A stretch of DNA of 32,647 nt from Gammaproteobacteria bacterium SG8_30. Lineage in GTDB: Bacteria > Pseudomonadota > Gammaproteobacteria > Steroidobacterales > Steroidobacteraceae. The translations under genes and the position numbers were made by a program. Positions within the stretch are counted from its first letter, which is position 1. Every line of letters starts with the position of its first letter. Of this stretch, positions 1 through 7,558 are shown one piece after another. The notes below the pieces were generated by a model, which searched no databases, was not told the origin of the DNA, and saw nothing but the letters and a program-made list of their open reading frames with translations. Location: assembly GCA_001303245.1 (NCBI GenBank), contig LJNS01000020.1, positions 1 to 32,647 of the forward strand, written 5' to 3'.

Positions 1-311
1 AACTTGTCGAACATCCGGGCGCAATAACGGATGTCCATGTCGGGCGGCACGCCGAGCACGGGCTTGGACATGATCTCGTAGACGTTGACCCGCTCGGGCG
101 ACTTGTCCAGCGCCAGGACCTGCCGGGCGATGTCGGCCAGCAGCACGATGCCGTATTCGTCGTCGGGGTGGCGCTTGTCGACGATCAGCGCCAGGTTGTT
201 GACGTGCTTCATGCGTCTGAGCGCGTCCGCCACGGTGATCAGGCCGTCGACGATGTCGACGCTTTCCTTCATCACGTCGCGTACCCGCACGAGCTTCCTG
301 GGCTCGTTCAT
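1..311 (-). CDS. CBS-domain protein (3' part cut off by window edge)
   Basis: The first 103 codons of a soluble protein are present; the frame stays open to the window edge. Two CBS-type units can be seen. The first begins with VRVRDVMKESVDIVDG and continues through an ADIARQVLALD helix. The second begins NVYEIMSKPVLGVPPDMDI at about residue 77. Paired CBS modules usually bind adenine nucleotides (AMP, ATP, c-di-AMP, SAM) and act as regulatory switches for transporters or enzymes. The ATG at 311 overlaps the TGA of the P-II-like gene as ATGA (308-311), so translation is probably coupled. It is the last visible gene of the DUF1538 cassette, and I infer that it senses a nucleotide to regulate that transporter. 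Ligand and full length are unknown. Confidence 0.85.
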   Translation of the reverse strand, partial: MNEPRKLVRVRDVMKESVDIVDGLITVADALRRMKHVNNLALIVDKRHPDDEYGIVLLADIARQVLALDKSPERVNVYEIMSKPVLGVPPDMDIRYCARMFDK

Positions 312-658
312 AGCTCCTCCTCGACGGATTCCGTCAATGCCTTGATCTGGTGACGGACGCCGACGGCGTCCTCGACGTCGACCTGCAGCGCGATGCCCGT
401 CCCGGGCGTGTCGTCGAAGTGCCCTACCCGTGCGATCGTCTCCAGGATCCGTCGGCTCATGTGCTCTTCCACGAGCAGCAGGATGACGTCGCGCTGGGAC
501 TCGATCGACAGGCCGAAGAACGTCTTGGCCGGCTTGAGCCCTTCGCCCCGGGCCTGGTTGAGCACCGTGGCACCGGTTGCGCCGGCCTCCCGCGCGGCCT
601 CGAGTACGGCCTCGGTCTTCTGGTCCTCGACCATGACGACGATCAGCTTGAAATGCAT
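308..658 (-). CDS. P-II-like signalling protein linked to DUF1538 transporter
   Basis: A 116-residue protein with the size and strand-helix pattern of the P-II/GlnB fold: MHFKLIVVMVEDQKTEAVLE at the N-terminus, then an ARGEGLKPAKTFFG loop, then a VILLLVEE strand, with a GTGIALQVDVEDAVGV segment near the C-terminus. The loop around residues 36-50 differs from the canonical GlnB T-loop and I see no uridylylation-type tyrosine in it, so this is a P-II-like paralogue rather than GlnB/GlnK. P-II-like proteins bind adenine nucleotides and typically gate membrane transporters. It lies 27 nt downstream of two DUF1538 membrane genes and overlaps a CBS-domain gene by 4 nt. An SD-like GGGGAGGA precedes the ATG at 658. 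Assignment to the superfamily is firm; ligand and partner are inferred. Confidence 0.82.
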   Translation of the reverse strand: MHFKLIVVMVEDQKTEAVLEAAREAGATGATVLNQARGEGLKPAKTFFGLSIESQRDVILLLVEEHMSRRILETIARVGHFDDTPGTGIALQVDVEDAVGVRHQIKALTESVEEEL

Positions 659-685
659 CTGTCCTCCCCGATCCCCCAGCCGGGA

Positions 686-1477
686 TCAGCTTCCTGAGCG
701 TTCGCGGCGCCTGCGGCGCGCGCGCAGTTCACCGAGTTGCGCATAACCCATCACGCTCATGATCGGAAACAGGCTAGCGAAGGCGATGAGCCCGAAGCCG
801 TCGATCAGCGGGCTGCGTCCCGGGATGGTACCGGCCAGGCCCAGTCCGAGCGCAGCGACCAGCGGGACGGTGACCGTCGAGGTGGTCACGCCCCCGGAAT
901 CATAGGCCAGCGGGATGATCTCGCGGGGCGCGAAGAACGTCTGCACGACGACGACCACGTATCCCGCCATGATGTACCAGTGCAGCGGGGTGCCGGTCAC
1001 GATGCGGAACGTGCCGAGCCCGATGCCGGCCGCCACGCCGATTGCAACGGCCATGCGCAGGCCCCAGGTCGTGATCGTACCGCCGGACACCTGCTGTGCC
1101 TTGAGTGCCACCGCGATGAGCGACGGCTCGGCGACGGTGGTGGCGAAACCGATCGCAGCCCCGAACGCGTACACCCAGGCGTAGTCCTGCCAGGCGACGG
1201 CGGCCGGGACGGCCGCCCCCGCCTCGTAGATGAACTCCGGGGCGGTCAACTGCTCCGCCATCAGCCGCCCCAGCGGGAACAGGGCTTCGTCGAGTCCGTC
1301 GAGGAACAGTGCCAGGCCCAGCAGGACGTAGATCATGCCGAGCAGCGTCCTCCGGGGGTTCGGCACGGCGCGACGCAGGACGAGGACCTGGAAGACGAGC
1401 AGGATCGCGATGACCGGCACCACGTCGCGCAGCGTACCGGCGACCACCGACAGGAAGTGCAGCGCGACGTCCTTCAT
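686..1477 (-). CDS. DUF1538 family membrane protein, second subunit
   Basis: A 263-residue polytopic inner-membrane protein with about six or seven hydrophobic segments and a basic cytoplasmic tail ending [12 protein letters not shown]. It carries the DUF1538 motifs ATTVAEP (112-118) and [16 protein letters not shown] (from 192), and a [15 protein letters not shown] segment near the C-terminus. The same motifs recur in the upstream gene, so the two are ancient duplicates. From memory, a DUF1538 pair named UmpA/UmpB from Halomonas was reported to act only together as a Na+(Li+,K+)/H+ antiporter; this pair is inferred to do something similar. Its ATG at 1477 overlaps the upstream stop as ATGA (1474-1477), which suggests coupled, stoichiometric synthesis. 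Confidence 0.87.
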   Translation of the reverse strand: MKDVALHFLSVVAGTLRDVVPVIAILLVFQVLVLRRAVPNPRRTLLGMIYVLLGLALFLDGLDEALFPLGRLMAEQLTAPEFIYEAGAAVPAAVAWQDYAWVYAFGAAIGFATTVAEPSLIAVALKAQQVSGGTITTWGLRMAVAIGVAAGIGLGTFRIVTGTPLHWYIMAGYVVVVVQTFFAPREIIPLAYDSGGVTTSTVTVPLVAALGLGLAGTIPGRSPLIDGFGLIAFASLFPIMSVMGYAQLGELRARRRRRERSGS

Positions 1478-2208
1478 CGCAGCATCCCGTAGGCCATCAC
1501 GAAGATCATCGGCGTCAGCGAGGCGAACGCGATCAGTCCGAAGCCGTCCACCAGCGGATTGCGACCGCGGATGCCGCTGGCGAGGCCGACGCCCAGCGCC
1601 GTCACCAGCGGGACCGTCACCGTGGAGGTCGTGACGCCGCCGGAATCGTAGGCGATGCCGACGATCTCCTTGGGCGCCATGCCGGTCATTCCGACCACCA
1701 GGACGTAGCCGGCGATGATGAAGTACTGGATCGGCCAGCCCTTCAGGATCCGGATCACGCCGATCACGATCGCTGCGCCGACGGACAGCGCCACCGTCAA
1801 CCGCAGGCCGAGTGCGTAGCCCGCGCGTGCCTCCTCGGAATTCTCCAGGGCGCCCGCCTGAGCGGCGACCGCGGCAGCCTCGTCGGCGATCGCGATCAGG
1901 GCCGGCTCGGCGACCGTCGTCCCGAAGCCGAGGCCGAAGGCGAATACCAGCAGCCAGGCCAGGCTGCCCTTGCGGACGAAGCCGTCCGCCATGCTCTCGC
2001 CCAGCGGAAACAATGCGAGCTCGAGTCCGCGGATGAACACGGCGAGGCCCAGCACGACCAGTACCGCGCCGTACAGGATCCGGCCGAGGTTCGGTACCGG
2101 CTGCTGCAGCACGACGAGCTCGAAGAAGGCGACGACCGCCACGATCGGCGCTACGTCCCGAGCGCTGTCGGCCACGGAACGCAGCACCTGTCGCAAGAAC
2201 TGCCGCAA
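1474..2208 (-). CDS. DUF1538 family membrane protein, first subunit
   Basis: A 244-residue polytopic membrane protein, the first gene of the minus-strand cassette. The hydrophobic segments around residues 18-36, 43-70, 83-106, 135-155, 160-178, 196-212 and 220-243 suggest about seven membrane passes or re-entrant loops. Signature motifs are GTTVAEP (96-102, with E101 in the membrane), [18 protein letters not shown] (from 185, D188) and [15 protein letters not shown]. It aligns over its whole length with the next gene. The buried Glu and Asp are plausible cation or proton sites, but that is inference. The frame starts with TTG at 2208, preceded by the purine-rich SD GGGAGGGAGG; a downstream start cannot be excluded. 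Family assignment is strong and transport function is moderate. Confidence 0.86.
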   Translation of the reverse strand: MRQFLRQVLRSVADSARDVAPIVAVVAFFELVVLQQPVPNLGRILYGAVLVVLGLAVFIRGLELALFPLGESMADGFVRKGSLAWLLVFAFGLGFGTTVAEPALIAIADEAAAVAAQAGALENSEEARAGYALGLRLTVALSVGAAIVIGVIRILKGWPIQYFIIAGYVLVVGMTGMAPKEIVGIAYDSGGVTTSTVTVPLVTALGVGLASGIRGRNPLVDGFGLIAFASLTPMIFVMAYGMLR

Positions 2209-2239
2209 GCCGTCGCCTCCCTCCCCCGGTGGTCAGGCG

Positions 2240-2316
2240 ACCATAGCGGCGGCGGGAGCACGACCCTATCGGGGCATACCGCTACGCGCAGGCCGGCGCG
2301 CCCGGTGCGCTAGAAT
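2240..2316. promoter_or_regulatory. Divergent promoter region between DUF1538 cassette and gabT
   Basis: The 148-nt gap between the two divergent transcripts holds a TAGAAT -10-like hexamer at 2311-2316 for gabT, 40 nt before its ATG. On the minus strand a TATGGT hexamer (2245-2240) precedes the DUF1538 start. Both are preceded by GC (GCTAGAAT, GCTATGGT). No convincing -35 element is seen for either, so these are tentative. Confidence 0.35.
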
Positions 2317-2356
2317 CGGTGCCTCGCATGCGCCCGTCGGCGCTCTGGAGTCTCAC

Positions 2357-3664
2357 ATGGACCAGTCCCGGAACGAGGCCCTCATGGCGCGCCGCAATGC
2401 GGCGGTGGCACGCGGCGTGGGCATGGCGAATCCTATGTTCGCAGAGCGCGCCGAGAATGCGCTGCTGTGGGACGTCGACGGCAGGCGCTACATCGACTTC
2501 GCCGGCGGCATTGCGGTGCTCAACACCGGCCACCGCCACCCGAAGGTGCTGGCGGCGGCGCGGGCCCAGCTCGAGCGGGTTACGCACACCTGCTTCCAGG
2601 TCGTCGGCTACGAGCCCTACGTCGAGCTGGCCGAACGCCTGAACAAGCTGGCGCCCGGTCCCGGCCCCAAGAAGACGCTGCTCATGAGCACAGGCGCCGA
2701 GGCCGTCGAGAACGCCGTCAAGATCGCCCGCGCCCACACGGGTCGCCCCGGGGTGATCTCGTTCTCGGGCGGCTTCCACGGACGCACGCTCATGGCGCTC
2801 GCGCTGACCGGCAAGGTCGCGCCCTACAAGGCCGGCTTCGGCCCGATGCCGCCCGAGGTGTTCCACGCACCGTTCCCGACGGCGCTGCACGGCGTGTCGG
2901 TGCACGACTCGCTCGCCGCCGTCGAGCGCATCTTCAAGTGCGACATCGAGGCGCAGCGCGTGGCCGCCCTCATCGTGGAACCGGTCCAGGGCGAGGGAGG
3001 CTTCTACGTCGCCCCCAAGGACTTCCTCGTCAGGCTGCGGGAGCTCTGCGACCGCCACGGCATCGTGATGATTGCGGACGAGATCCAGAGCGGCGCCGGC
3101 CGGACCGGACGCATGTTCGCCATGGAGCACTACGACGTCGCGGGCGACCTCACCACGGTGGCGAAGTCGATCGCCGGCGGCTTCCCGGTTTCCGCCGTCG
3201 TCGGGCGGGCCGACATCATGGACGCGCCGGCACCGGGCGGGCTCGGCGGCACCTACGCCGGCAACCCGGTCGCCTGCGCAGCCGCCTGCGCCGTTCTCGA
3301 CGTGTTCGAGCAGGAAGGGATCTTCCAGCGCGCTGCCGACCTCGGCGGACGGATCACCTCGCGCCTGAGTCAGCTCGCGGCACGACATCCCGAGGTGGCC
3401 GAGGTCCGGGGGCTCGGCGCCATGGTCGCGATGGAGCTCTGCGAGGGCGGCGACCCGGACCGGCCGGCCGCCGACCTCACTCGTGCGCTCACGGCCCGGG
3501 CCCGCGAGCTGGGACTGATACTTCTCTCCTGCGGGGTCTACGGCAACGTCGTCCGGATCCTGGTACCGGTCACGGCCGAGGAGGCCGTGGTCGACGAGGG
3601 ACTCGGCATCATCGACCGTGCGCTCGGGGAGTTGTGCGCGCCGGGGGCCCGCAAACGGGCCTGA
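2357..3664 (+). CDS. gabT: 4-aminobutyrate--2-oxoglutarate transaminase
   Basis: A 435-residue PLP-dependent class-III aminotransferase that moves the amino group of GABA to 2-oxoglutarate, giving succinate semialdehyde and glutamate. It matches E. coli GabT along its whole length: RRNAAVARGVG and IDFAGGIAVLNTGHRHPKV at the N-terminus, STGAEAVENAVKIAR for phosphate binding, EPVQGEGGFY, ADEIQSGAGRTGRMFAME (the Asp that holds the PLP ring nitrogen) and TVAKSIAGGFP with the Schiff-base Lys at residue 270. The ATG at 2357 has a TGGAG SD at good spacing; the frame is open further upstream, but that part has no family similarity. No gabD or gabP is adjacent. Related 5-aminovalerate transaminases have similar motifs, so exact substrate preference is slightly open. 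Confidence 0.95.
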   Translation: MDQSRNEALMARRNAAVARGVGMANPMFAERAENALLWDVDGRRYIDFAGGIAVLNTGHRHPKVLAAARAQLERVTHTCFQVVGYEPYVELAERLNKLAPGPGPKKTLLMSTGAEAVENAVKIARAHTGRPGVISFSGGFHGRTLMALALTGKVAPYKAGFGPMPPEVFHAPFPTALHGVSVHDSLAAVERIFKCDIEAQRVAALIVEPVQGEGGFYVAPKDFLVRLRELCDRHGIVMIADEIQSGAGRTGRMFAMEHYDVAGDLTTVAKSIAGGFPVSAVVGRADIMDAPAPGGLGGTYAGNPVACAAACAVLDVFEQEGIFQRAADLGGRITSRLSQLAARHPEVAEVRGLGAMVAMELCEGGDPDRPAADLTRALTARARELGLILLSCGVYGNVVRILVPVTAEEAVVDEGLGIIDRALGELCAPGARKRA

Positions 3665-3667
3665 AGA

Positions 3668-3692
3668 CCGGCGTCGATCCGCCCGACGCCGG
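3668..3692. terminator. Hairpin terminator after gabT (possibly bidirectional)
   Basis: A perfect 9-bp stem, CCGGCGTCG with CGACGCCGG, encloses a 7-nt loop 3 nt after the gabT stop codon. It could also end the tRNA-Met transcript arriving on the other strand. No T-tract follows, so factor-independent activity is uncertain. Confidence 0.55.
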
Positions 3693-3735
3693 GAACCGGC
3701 CGGCGCCTCGGCGGTCGGAAGACATGCGGCGGGAA

Positions 3736-3812
3736 TGGTGGCTAGGGAGAGACTCGAACTCTCGACCCCGGGGTTATGAATCCCGTGCTCTAACCGGCTG
3801 AGCTACCTAGCC
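3736..3812 (-). tRNA. tRNA-Met (CAT), elongator type
   Basis: A complete 77-nt cloverleaf with encoded CCA end on the minus strand. The acceptor stem GGCTAGG pairs with CCTAGCC, the D arm reads AGCTCAGCCGGTTAGAGCA, and the TPsiC arm is GAGAG-TTCGAGT-CTCTC. The anticodon CAT lies at 3778-3776 within GATTCATAACC. The G1-C72 pair and GGCTA acceptor start match elongator tRNA-Met rather than initiator tRNA, which has an unpaired first base in bacteria. A lysidine-modified tRNA-Ile2 also carries a CAT anticodon, but the acceptor stem here resembles Met better. Confidence 0.9.
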
Positions 3813-3845
3813 ACGCGGTGGGAAGGACACCCTCGGGGACCGCGG

Positions 3846-3875
3846 ATTCTCGGTTCGGGAGGCGCTGCATGTCAA
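3846..3875 (-). promoter_or_regulatory. Promoter of tRNA-Met
   Basis: On the minus strand a perfect TTGACA -35 box (3875-3870) is followed after 18 nt by GAGAAT (3851-3846), four of six matches to the -10 consensus. The mature tRNA starts about 34 nt downstream. The stretch after the -10 (CCGCGG) is GC-rich, as in stringently controlled stable-RNA promoters. Confidence 0.65.
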
Positions 3876-3971
3876 GGCGAGCCCTCCTCCTTCCGCGGTC
3901 GCGTTGGACCGCCGCCGCAGTCCTATTCCGTCCCGGCGGAATTCCGCAAGAATGAATCAGGAGCCTGTTCC

Positions 3972-5861
3972 ATGGTCACGAACCTGCTGATCTCCTCCCG
4001 GCCCTTCGCCGCCCTGTTCGCTGCGGGCGCGGCGCTCGCCATGGCGGCGACGGCCGTTGCGGCCGAAAAGATCCCCATCACCCGGCTGGCCGACCTGCCC
4101 ACCCACGTCTACTCGCTCCCCGACAAGCCGAGTGTGATGGTCATGGACCCCGCGGCGGTCCGCGCGCTCGCGGAGGAAATCGAGGCCGACATCCGGTCGG
4201 ACCTCGACAAGTACGACATCCGGGACGTCACCGCGGTGCGGCGCCTGCACGGCACGCTGCTGACGATCGCCCTGTTGAAGCGCGACGACGAGGCGGCACG
4301 CGAGCTCATCTCCGTGGTGCGCGGCATGCAGGAGAAGCCCGCCGCCAAGCTCACCTCCGGGCGCATCGCAGAGGCTATCCTCGCGGCCCGGGCGGCACCC
4401 GCAGCCGAGTACGAGCCCACGCTGCGCGCTTCCCTCGAGTCCGCCCTCGCGGCGCTGCCCTGGGACGTCGTGCAGGACGAGCTGCAGAGCACCAAGGGCT
4501 ACCTGGAGTTCATCTCGGAGGGACTGGTCGTCGGCGGCCTGGAGACCGCCATCGACCCGGCGGCGGCCGACGGCGAGCTCAGTCAGCAGCTCGCCGACAA
4601 CATACTGGGCGCAGCCTACACGTTGACCGAGATCCTCCCGCATCGCGACGCGCTGCAGTCCGCCTTCGCCGCCGTCGTCGACACCCACGCGGTGGCCCGA
4701 AAGCCCGACATCTGGGCCGAGCGCTCGGTGACGCTCACGGCGGAAGACGCGACCTCACCCGTGACGATCGCGGTCTGGGACTCCGGCGTCGACCTCGCGA
4801 TCGAGACGCTGGGCCGTCTTGTCTGGACCAACGAAGGCGAGACCGCAGGCAACGGGCTCGACGACGACGGCAACGGACTGGTGGACGACGTGCACGGCAT
4901 CGGCTGGACGCTCCACTCGGACTACAGCCCCGAGCTGCTCTTCCCCGTTCGCTCGGTGGTGGAGGATCCGGAGCGGTTCAAGCAGTACATGAAGGGTCTG
5001 CAGGACCTGCAGGCGAACATCGACAGCCCCGAGGCGGCCGATCTCCGCCAGAAGATGTCCTCGCTTCCGAAGGAGGAATTCCAGCCGTTCGTCGAAGGGC
5101 TCGGCGCCTACTCGAACTACGCCCACGGCACGCACGTGGCGGGCATCGCGGTCGCCGGCAACCCGGCCGCCCGCCTGATGCCGGTGCGCATCACCTTCGA
5201 CCACCGCATCCTGGGCGACAAGCCCACCATCGCGCAGACATACAAGGACGCCTACTCGGCGGTGCGCACGGTCGACTACCTCGTCGAGCAGGGCGCAAGG
5301 GTCGTCAACATGAGCTGGGGCGGGTCGCTCGCCAGCGTCGAGGCGGCGCTCGAGCAGCACGGAGTCGGCGACACCCCGGAAGCGCGCAAGGCGCTCGCCC
5401 GCCGCATGTGGGACATCACCTACCAGGCGCTGTTCGAGGCGCTGCGCGATGCGCCCGGCGTCCTGTTCGTGATCGCGGCCGGCAATTCGGACAACGACGT
5501 GAAGTTCGACGAGGTGTACCCGAGCTCGTTCCAGCTGCCCAACGTGATCGTCGTCGGCGCCGTCGACCAGGCAGGCGACGAGGCGTCGTTCACGAGCTTC
5601 GGCAATGTCGACGTCTATGCGAGCGGCTTCGAGGTCGAGAGCTACGTTCCGGGCGGCGAGCGCATCGCCTTCAGCGGCACGAGCATGGCGGCACCGAACG
5701 TGACCAACCTGGCCGGCAAGCTCTGGGCGCTGCACCCGGAGCTGTCCGTGGCGGAGGTCAAACGACTGATCGTGGAGGGCGCCGACGAGAAGCAGGTGGG
5801 CGAGCGCCGGATCCGGCTCGTCAACCCGAAGAAGTCGCTGGAGCTGGCCGGGGCCGGCTAG
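3972..5861 (+). CDS. Exported subtilisin-like serine protease (S8 family) with long D-H insertion
   Basis: A 629-residue secreted peptidase. A signal peptide with hydrophobic core AALFAAGAALAMAATAV and a likely cut after AVA (about residue 30) is followed by a roughly 230-residue N-terminal region, probably a propeptide. The catalytic triad is visible: D270 in VWDSGVD, H385 in AHGTHVAGIAV and S571 in SGTSMAAP, with oxyanion-hole N505 in AAGNSDND. A calcium-site-like NGLDDDGNGLVDD (294-306) and a helical stretch separate Asp and His by 115 residues, against about 32 in classical subtilisins. Other secreted subtilases have comparable insertions. SD AGGAG (3959-3963) lies 8 nt before the ATG. 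It stands alone between a tRNA and a convergent gene. The substrate is unknown. Confidence 0.9.
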   Translation: MVTNLLISSRPFAALFAAGAALAMAATAVAAEKIPITRLADLPTHVYSLPDKPSVMVMDPAAVRALAEEIEADIRSDLDKYDIRDVTAVRRLHGTLLTIALLKRDDEAARELISVVRGMQEKPAAKLTSGRIAEAILAARAAPAAEYEPTLRASLESALAALPWDVVQDELQSTKGYLEFISEGLVVGGLETAIDPAAADGELSQQLADNILGAAYTLTEILPHRDALQSAFAAVVDTHAVARKPDIWAERSVTLTAEDATSPVTIAVWDSGVDLAIETLGRLVWTNEGETAGNGLDDDGNGLVDDVHGIGWTLHSDYSPELLFPVRSVVEDPERFKQYMKGLQDLQANIDSPEAADLRQKMSSLPKEEFQPFVEGLGAYSNYAHGTHVAGIAVAGNPAARLMPVRITFDHRILGDKPTIAQTYKDAYSAVRTVDYLVEQGARVVNMSWGGSLASVEAALEQHGVGDTPEARKALARRMWDITYQALFEALRDAPGVLFVIAAGNSDNDVKFDEVYPSSFQLPNVIVVGAVDQAGDEASFTSFGNVDVYASGFEVESYVPGGERIAFSGTSMAAPNVTNLAGKLWALHPELSVAEVKRLIVEGADEKQVGERRIRLVNPKKSLELAGAG

Positions 5862-5882
5862 ACGCTACCCGCACTCCTCTAC

Positions 5883-5906
5883 CCCCGCGCGAGGAATTGC
5901 GCGGGG
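5883..5906. terminator. Bidirectional hairpin between convergent genes
   Basis: A perfect 8-bp stem CCCCGCGC / GCGCGGGG with loop GAGGAATT lies between the stop of the subtilase and the stop of the convergent acyltransferase, serving either transcript. No T-tract is present on either side. Confidence 0.5.
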
Positions 5907-5917
5907 TGTGGCCGGCG

Positions 5918-7486
5918 TCAGCCGGCGGGCGCCTTACCGGCCTTGGCGCGCCTCTTGCGGGACGTCGAAGCGGCGCCGGCCTTCTTGGACCGCCCGGCCG
6001 GCGCTTTCTTCCGCGCGCGTTTCTTGCCGCCCGGAGCCTTGCGGGGAGCGGCCTTTGCCGGCGCCGCCCGGGACCCGGCGCGGGTCGCGCCTAGCGCCGT
6101 TTCGAGTTCGTCGAGCGCAGCTCCCGTGTAGACCGCCATGTTCTGCAGGTGCGGCAGCGTGTCGCGGCAGCCGACGAAGGCGAAGGCGAGCGTGTCGGCG
6201 TAGCTCTGGCAGGTGATGTTGAGCCCGATGCCGTGCGCGATCAGCGAGATCGGGTAGCTCGCCTCGAGCCGCGCGCCGCGGAAGTAGAGGGGTTTCGACG
6301 GACCGGGCACGTTCGACACGGTGACGTTGAACATCGGGCGCGTGCGACCGGCGATCGGCGTCAGCATCGTCAGGATGCTCGGCGCCATCAGCAGCATCGT
6401 GTACTGGGTGATCGCTTCCCGCGGCAGCGCGCGGAAGTGCGTCTTGGCCGCTTTCGTCGACGCCGTCACCGCGGCGAGCCGTTCCATCGGATCCCCGATG
6501 TCGGTGCCGAGCGTGCCGATGATGAAGGTCACCTGGGTCCCGGTCCCCTCGTCGTCCGCCGGCCGCACGGACACCGGGATACCGGCGGTCAACGGCTTCT
6601 CCGGAAGCTGGTCTTCATCCAGCAGGAAGCGCCGCAGCGCCCCGCCGCAGATCGCGACCACGACGTCGTTTAGCGTGCAGCCTGCCGCCTTGGCGACGGA
6701 CTGCAGGCGGGCGAGCGGGAAGCGCTGGGTGGCGACGCGCCGCTGGCCGCGCACGCGGCCGTTCATCACCGACTTCGGCGCGTCGAAGGGCAGCTGCAGG
6801 TCCGGGTCCCCGGCACCCGGGGACAGCATCGACGTGAAGGCCTTGAGCAGCTGCGGCGCCGAGCGAACCTGCAAGCCGATCGCCTCCGTCACCGTCCGCA
6901 TCACGCCGTCGAAGGTGAGCTCCGGGCCCGACCGCTCGGGCTTGCGTCGCACTTGTTTCTCGAGACTCGGGCTCCAGAAAGGCGGCAACGACAGGCTCTT
7001 CTGCGGGTCCTCCGACATGCAGCGGGTGAGCAGCCGGACGCCGCTGATGCCGTCGATGAGGGAGTGGTGCATCTTGAGGTAGATCGCGAAGCGCCCGTTC
7101 TCGAGGCCCTCGATCAGGTGGAACTCCCAGGGCGGGCGCGCCAGGTCGAGCGGCTGGCTGTGCAGGCGCGCGACCAGCTGGCCCAGTTCGCGCTCTCCCC
7201 CGGGCGCCGGCAGCGCCGAGTGCCGGACGTGGTACTCGAGGTCGACCTTCTCCAGCTCCACCCAGACAGGCAGGGGGTGCCGAAGCCCCGGCCCGCGCAG
7301 GCAGTAGTTCCAGGGGGGCATGAACTCGCGGCTCTCGCGGAACTCGGCCATCAGGTCGCGCAGGAAGTCGGGCGGCGCACCCTCCGGCCGAGCGAACGGC
7401 ATCAGGCCCGCGACGTGCATCGGCGTGTCGCGGGACTCGACCTGGGTCCAGGAGATGTCGAGCGGGTTGAGCGGATGGGTCTTCAC
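5918..7486 (-). CDS. WS/DGAT-type O-acyltransferase with basic C-terminal tail
   Basis: A 522-residue member of the wax ester synthase/diacylglycerol acyltransferase family, which esterifies acyl-CoA to fatty alcohols or diacylglycerol for storage lipid. The start LNPLDISWTQVE is typical. The catalytic HHxxxDG motif is HHSLIDG at 140-146. Later family blocks include LNDVVVAICGGALRRFL and NVTVSNVPGPSKPLYFRGA. The family core ends near residue 470. After it come 52 residues rich in Lys, Arg, Ala and Pro (19 basic, no acidic), resembling histone-H1-like or PHA-granule DNA-binding tails. Start is GTG at 7486 behind SD GGGGAGGA. It lies 72 nt downstream of blc. Whether waxes or triacylglycerols are made cannot be told. 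Confidence 0.9.
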   Translation of the reverse strand: MKTHPLNPLDISWTQVESRDTPMHVAGLMPFARPEGAPPDFLRDLMAEFRESREFMPPWNYCLRGPGLRHPLPVWVELEKVDLEYHVRHSALPAPGGERELGQLVARLHSQPLDLARPPWEFHLIEGLENGRFAIYLKMHHSLIDGISGVRLLTRCMSEDPQKSLSLPPFWSPSLEKQVRRKPERSGPELTFDGVMRTVTEAIGLQVRSAPQLLKAFTSMLSPGAGDPDLQLPFDAPKSVMNGRVRGQRRVATQRFPLARLQSVAKAAGCTLNDVVVAICGGALRRFLLDEDQLPEKPLTAGIPVSVRPADDEGTGTQVTFIIGTLGTDIGDPMERLAAVTASTKAAKTHFRALPREAITQYTMLLMAPSILTMLTPIAGRTRPMFNVTVSNVPGPSKPLYFRGARLEASYPISLIAHGIGLNITCQSYADTLAFAFVGCRDTLPHLQNMAVYTGAALDELETALGATRAGSRAAPAKAAPRKAPGGKKRARKKAPAGRSKKAGAASTSRKRRAKAGKAPAG

Positions 7487-7558
7487 GTCCGGTCCTCCCC
7501 GGGGCGCCAGGGGACAGTGTAGCCCCGTACGCAGTGAGCCCGTCAGGGTCCGTCGCGC

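Noticed and set aside
3736-3812. tRNA-Ile2 (CAT read as lysidine-AT)
   Set aside because: The acceptor stem GGCTAGG and the D and variable regions resemble elongator tRNA-Met more than tRNA-Ile2, which usually starts GGCCCC or similar. A tilS-identity model would settle it.
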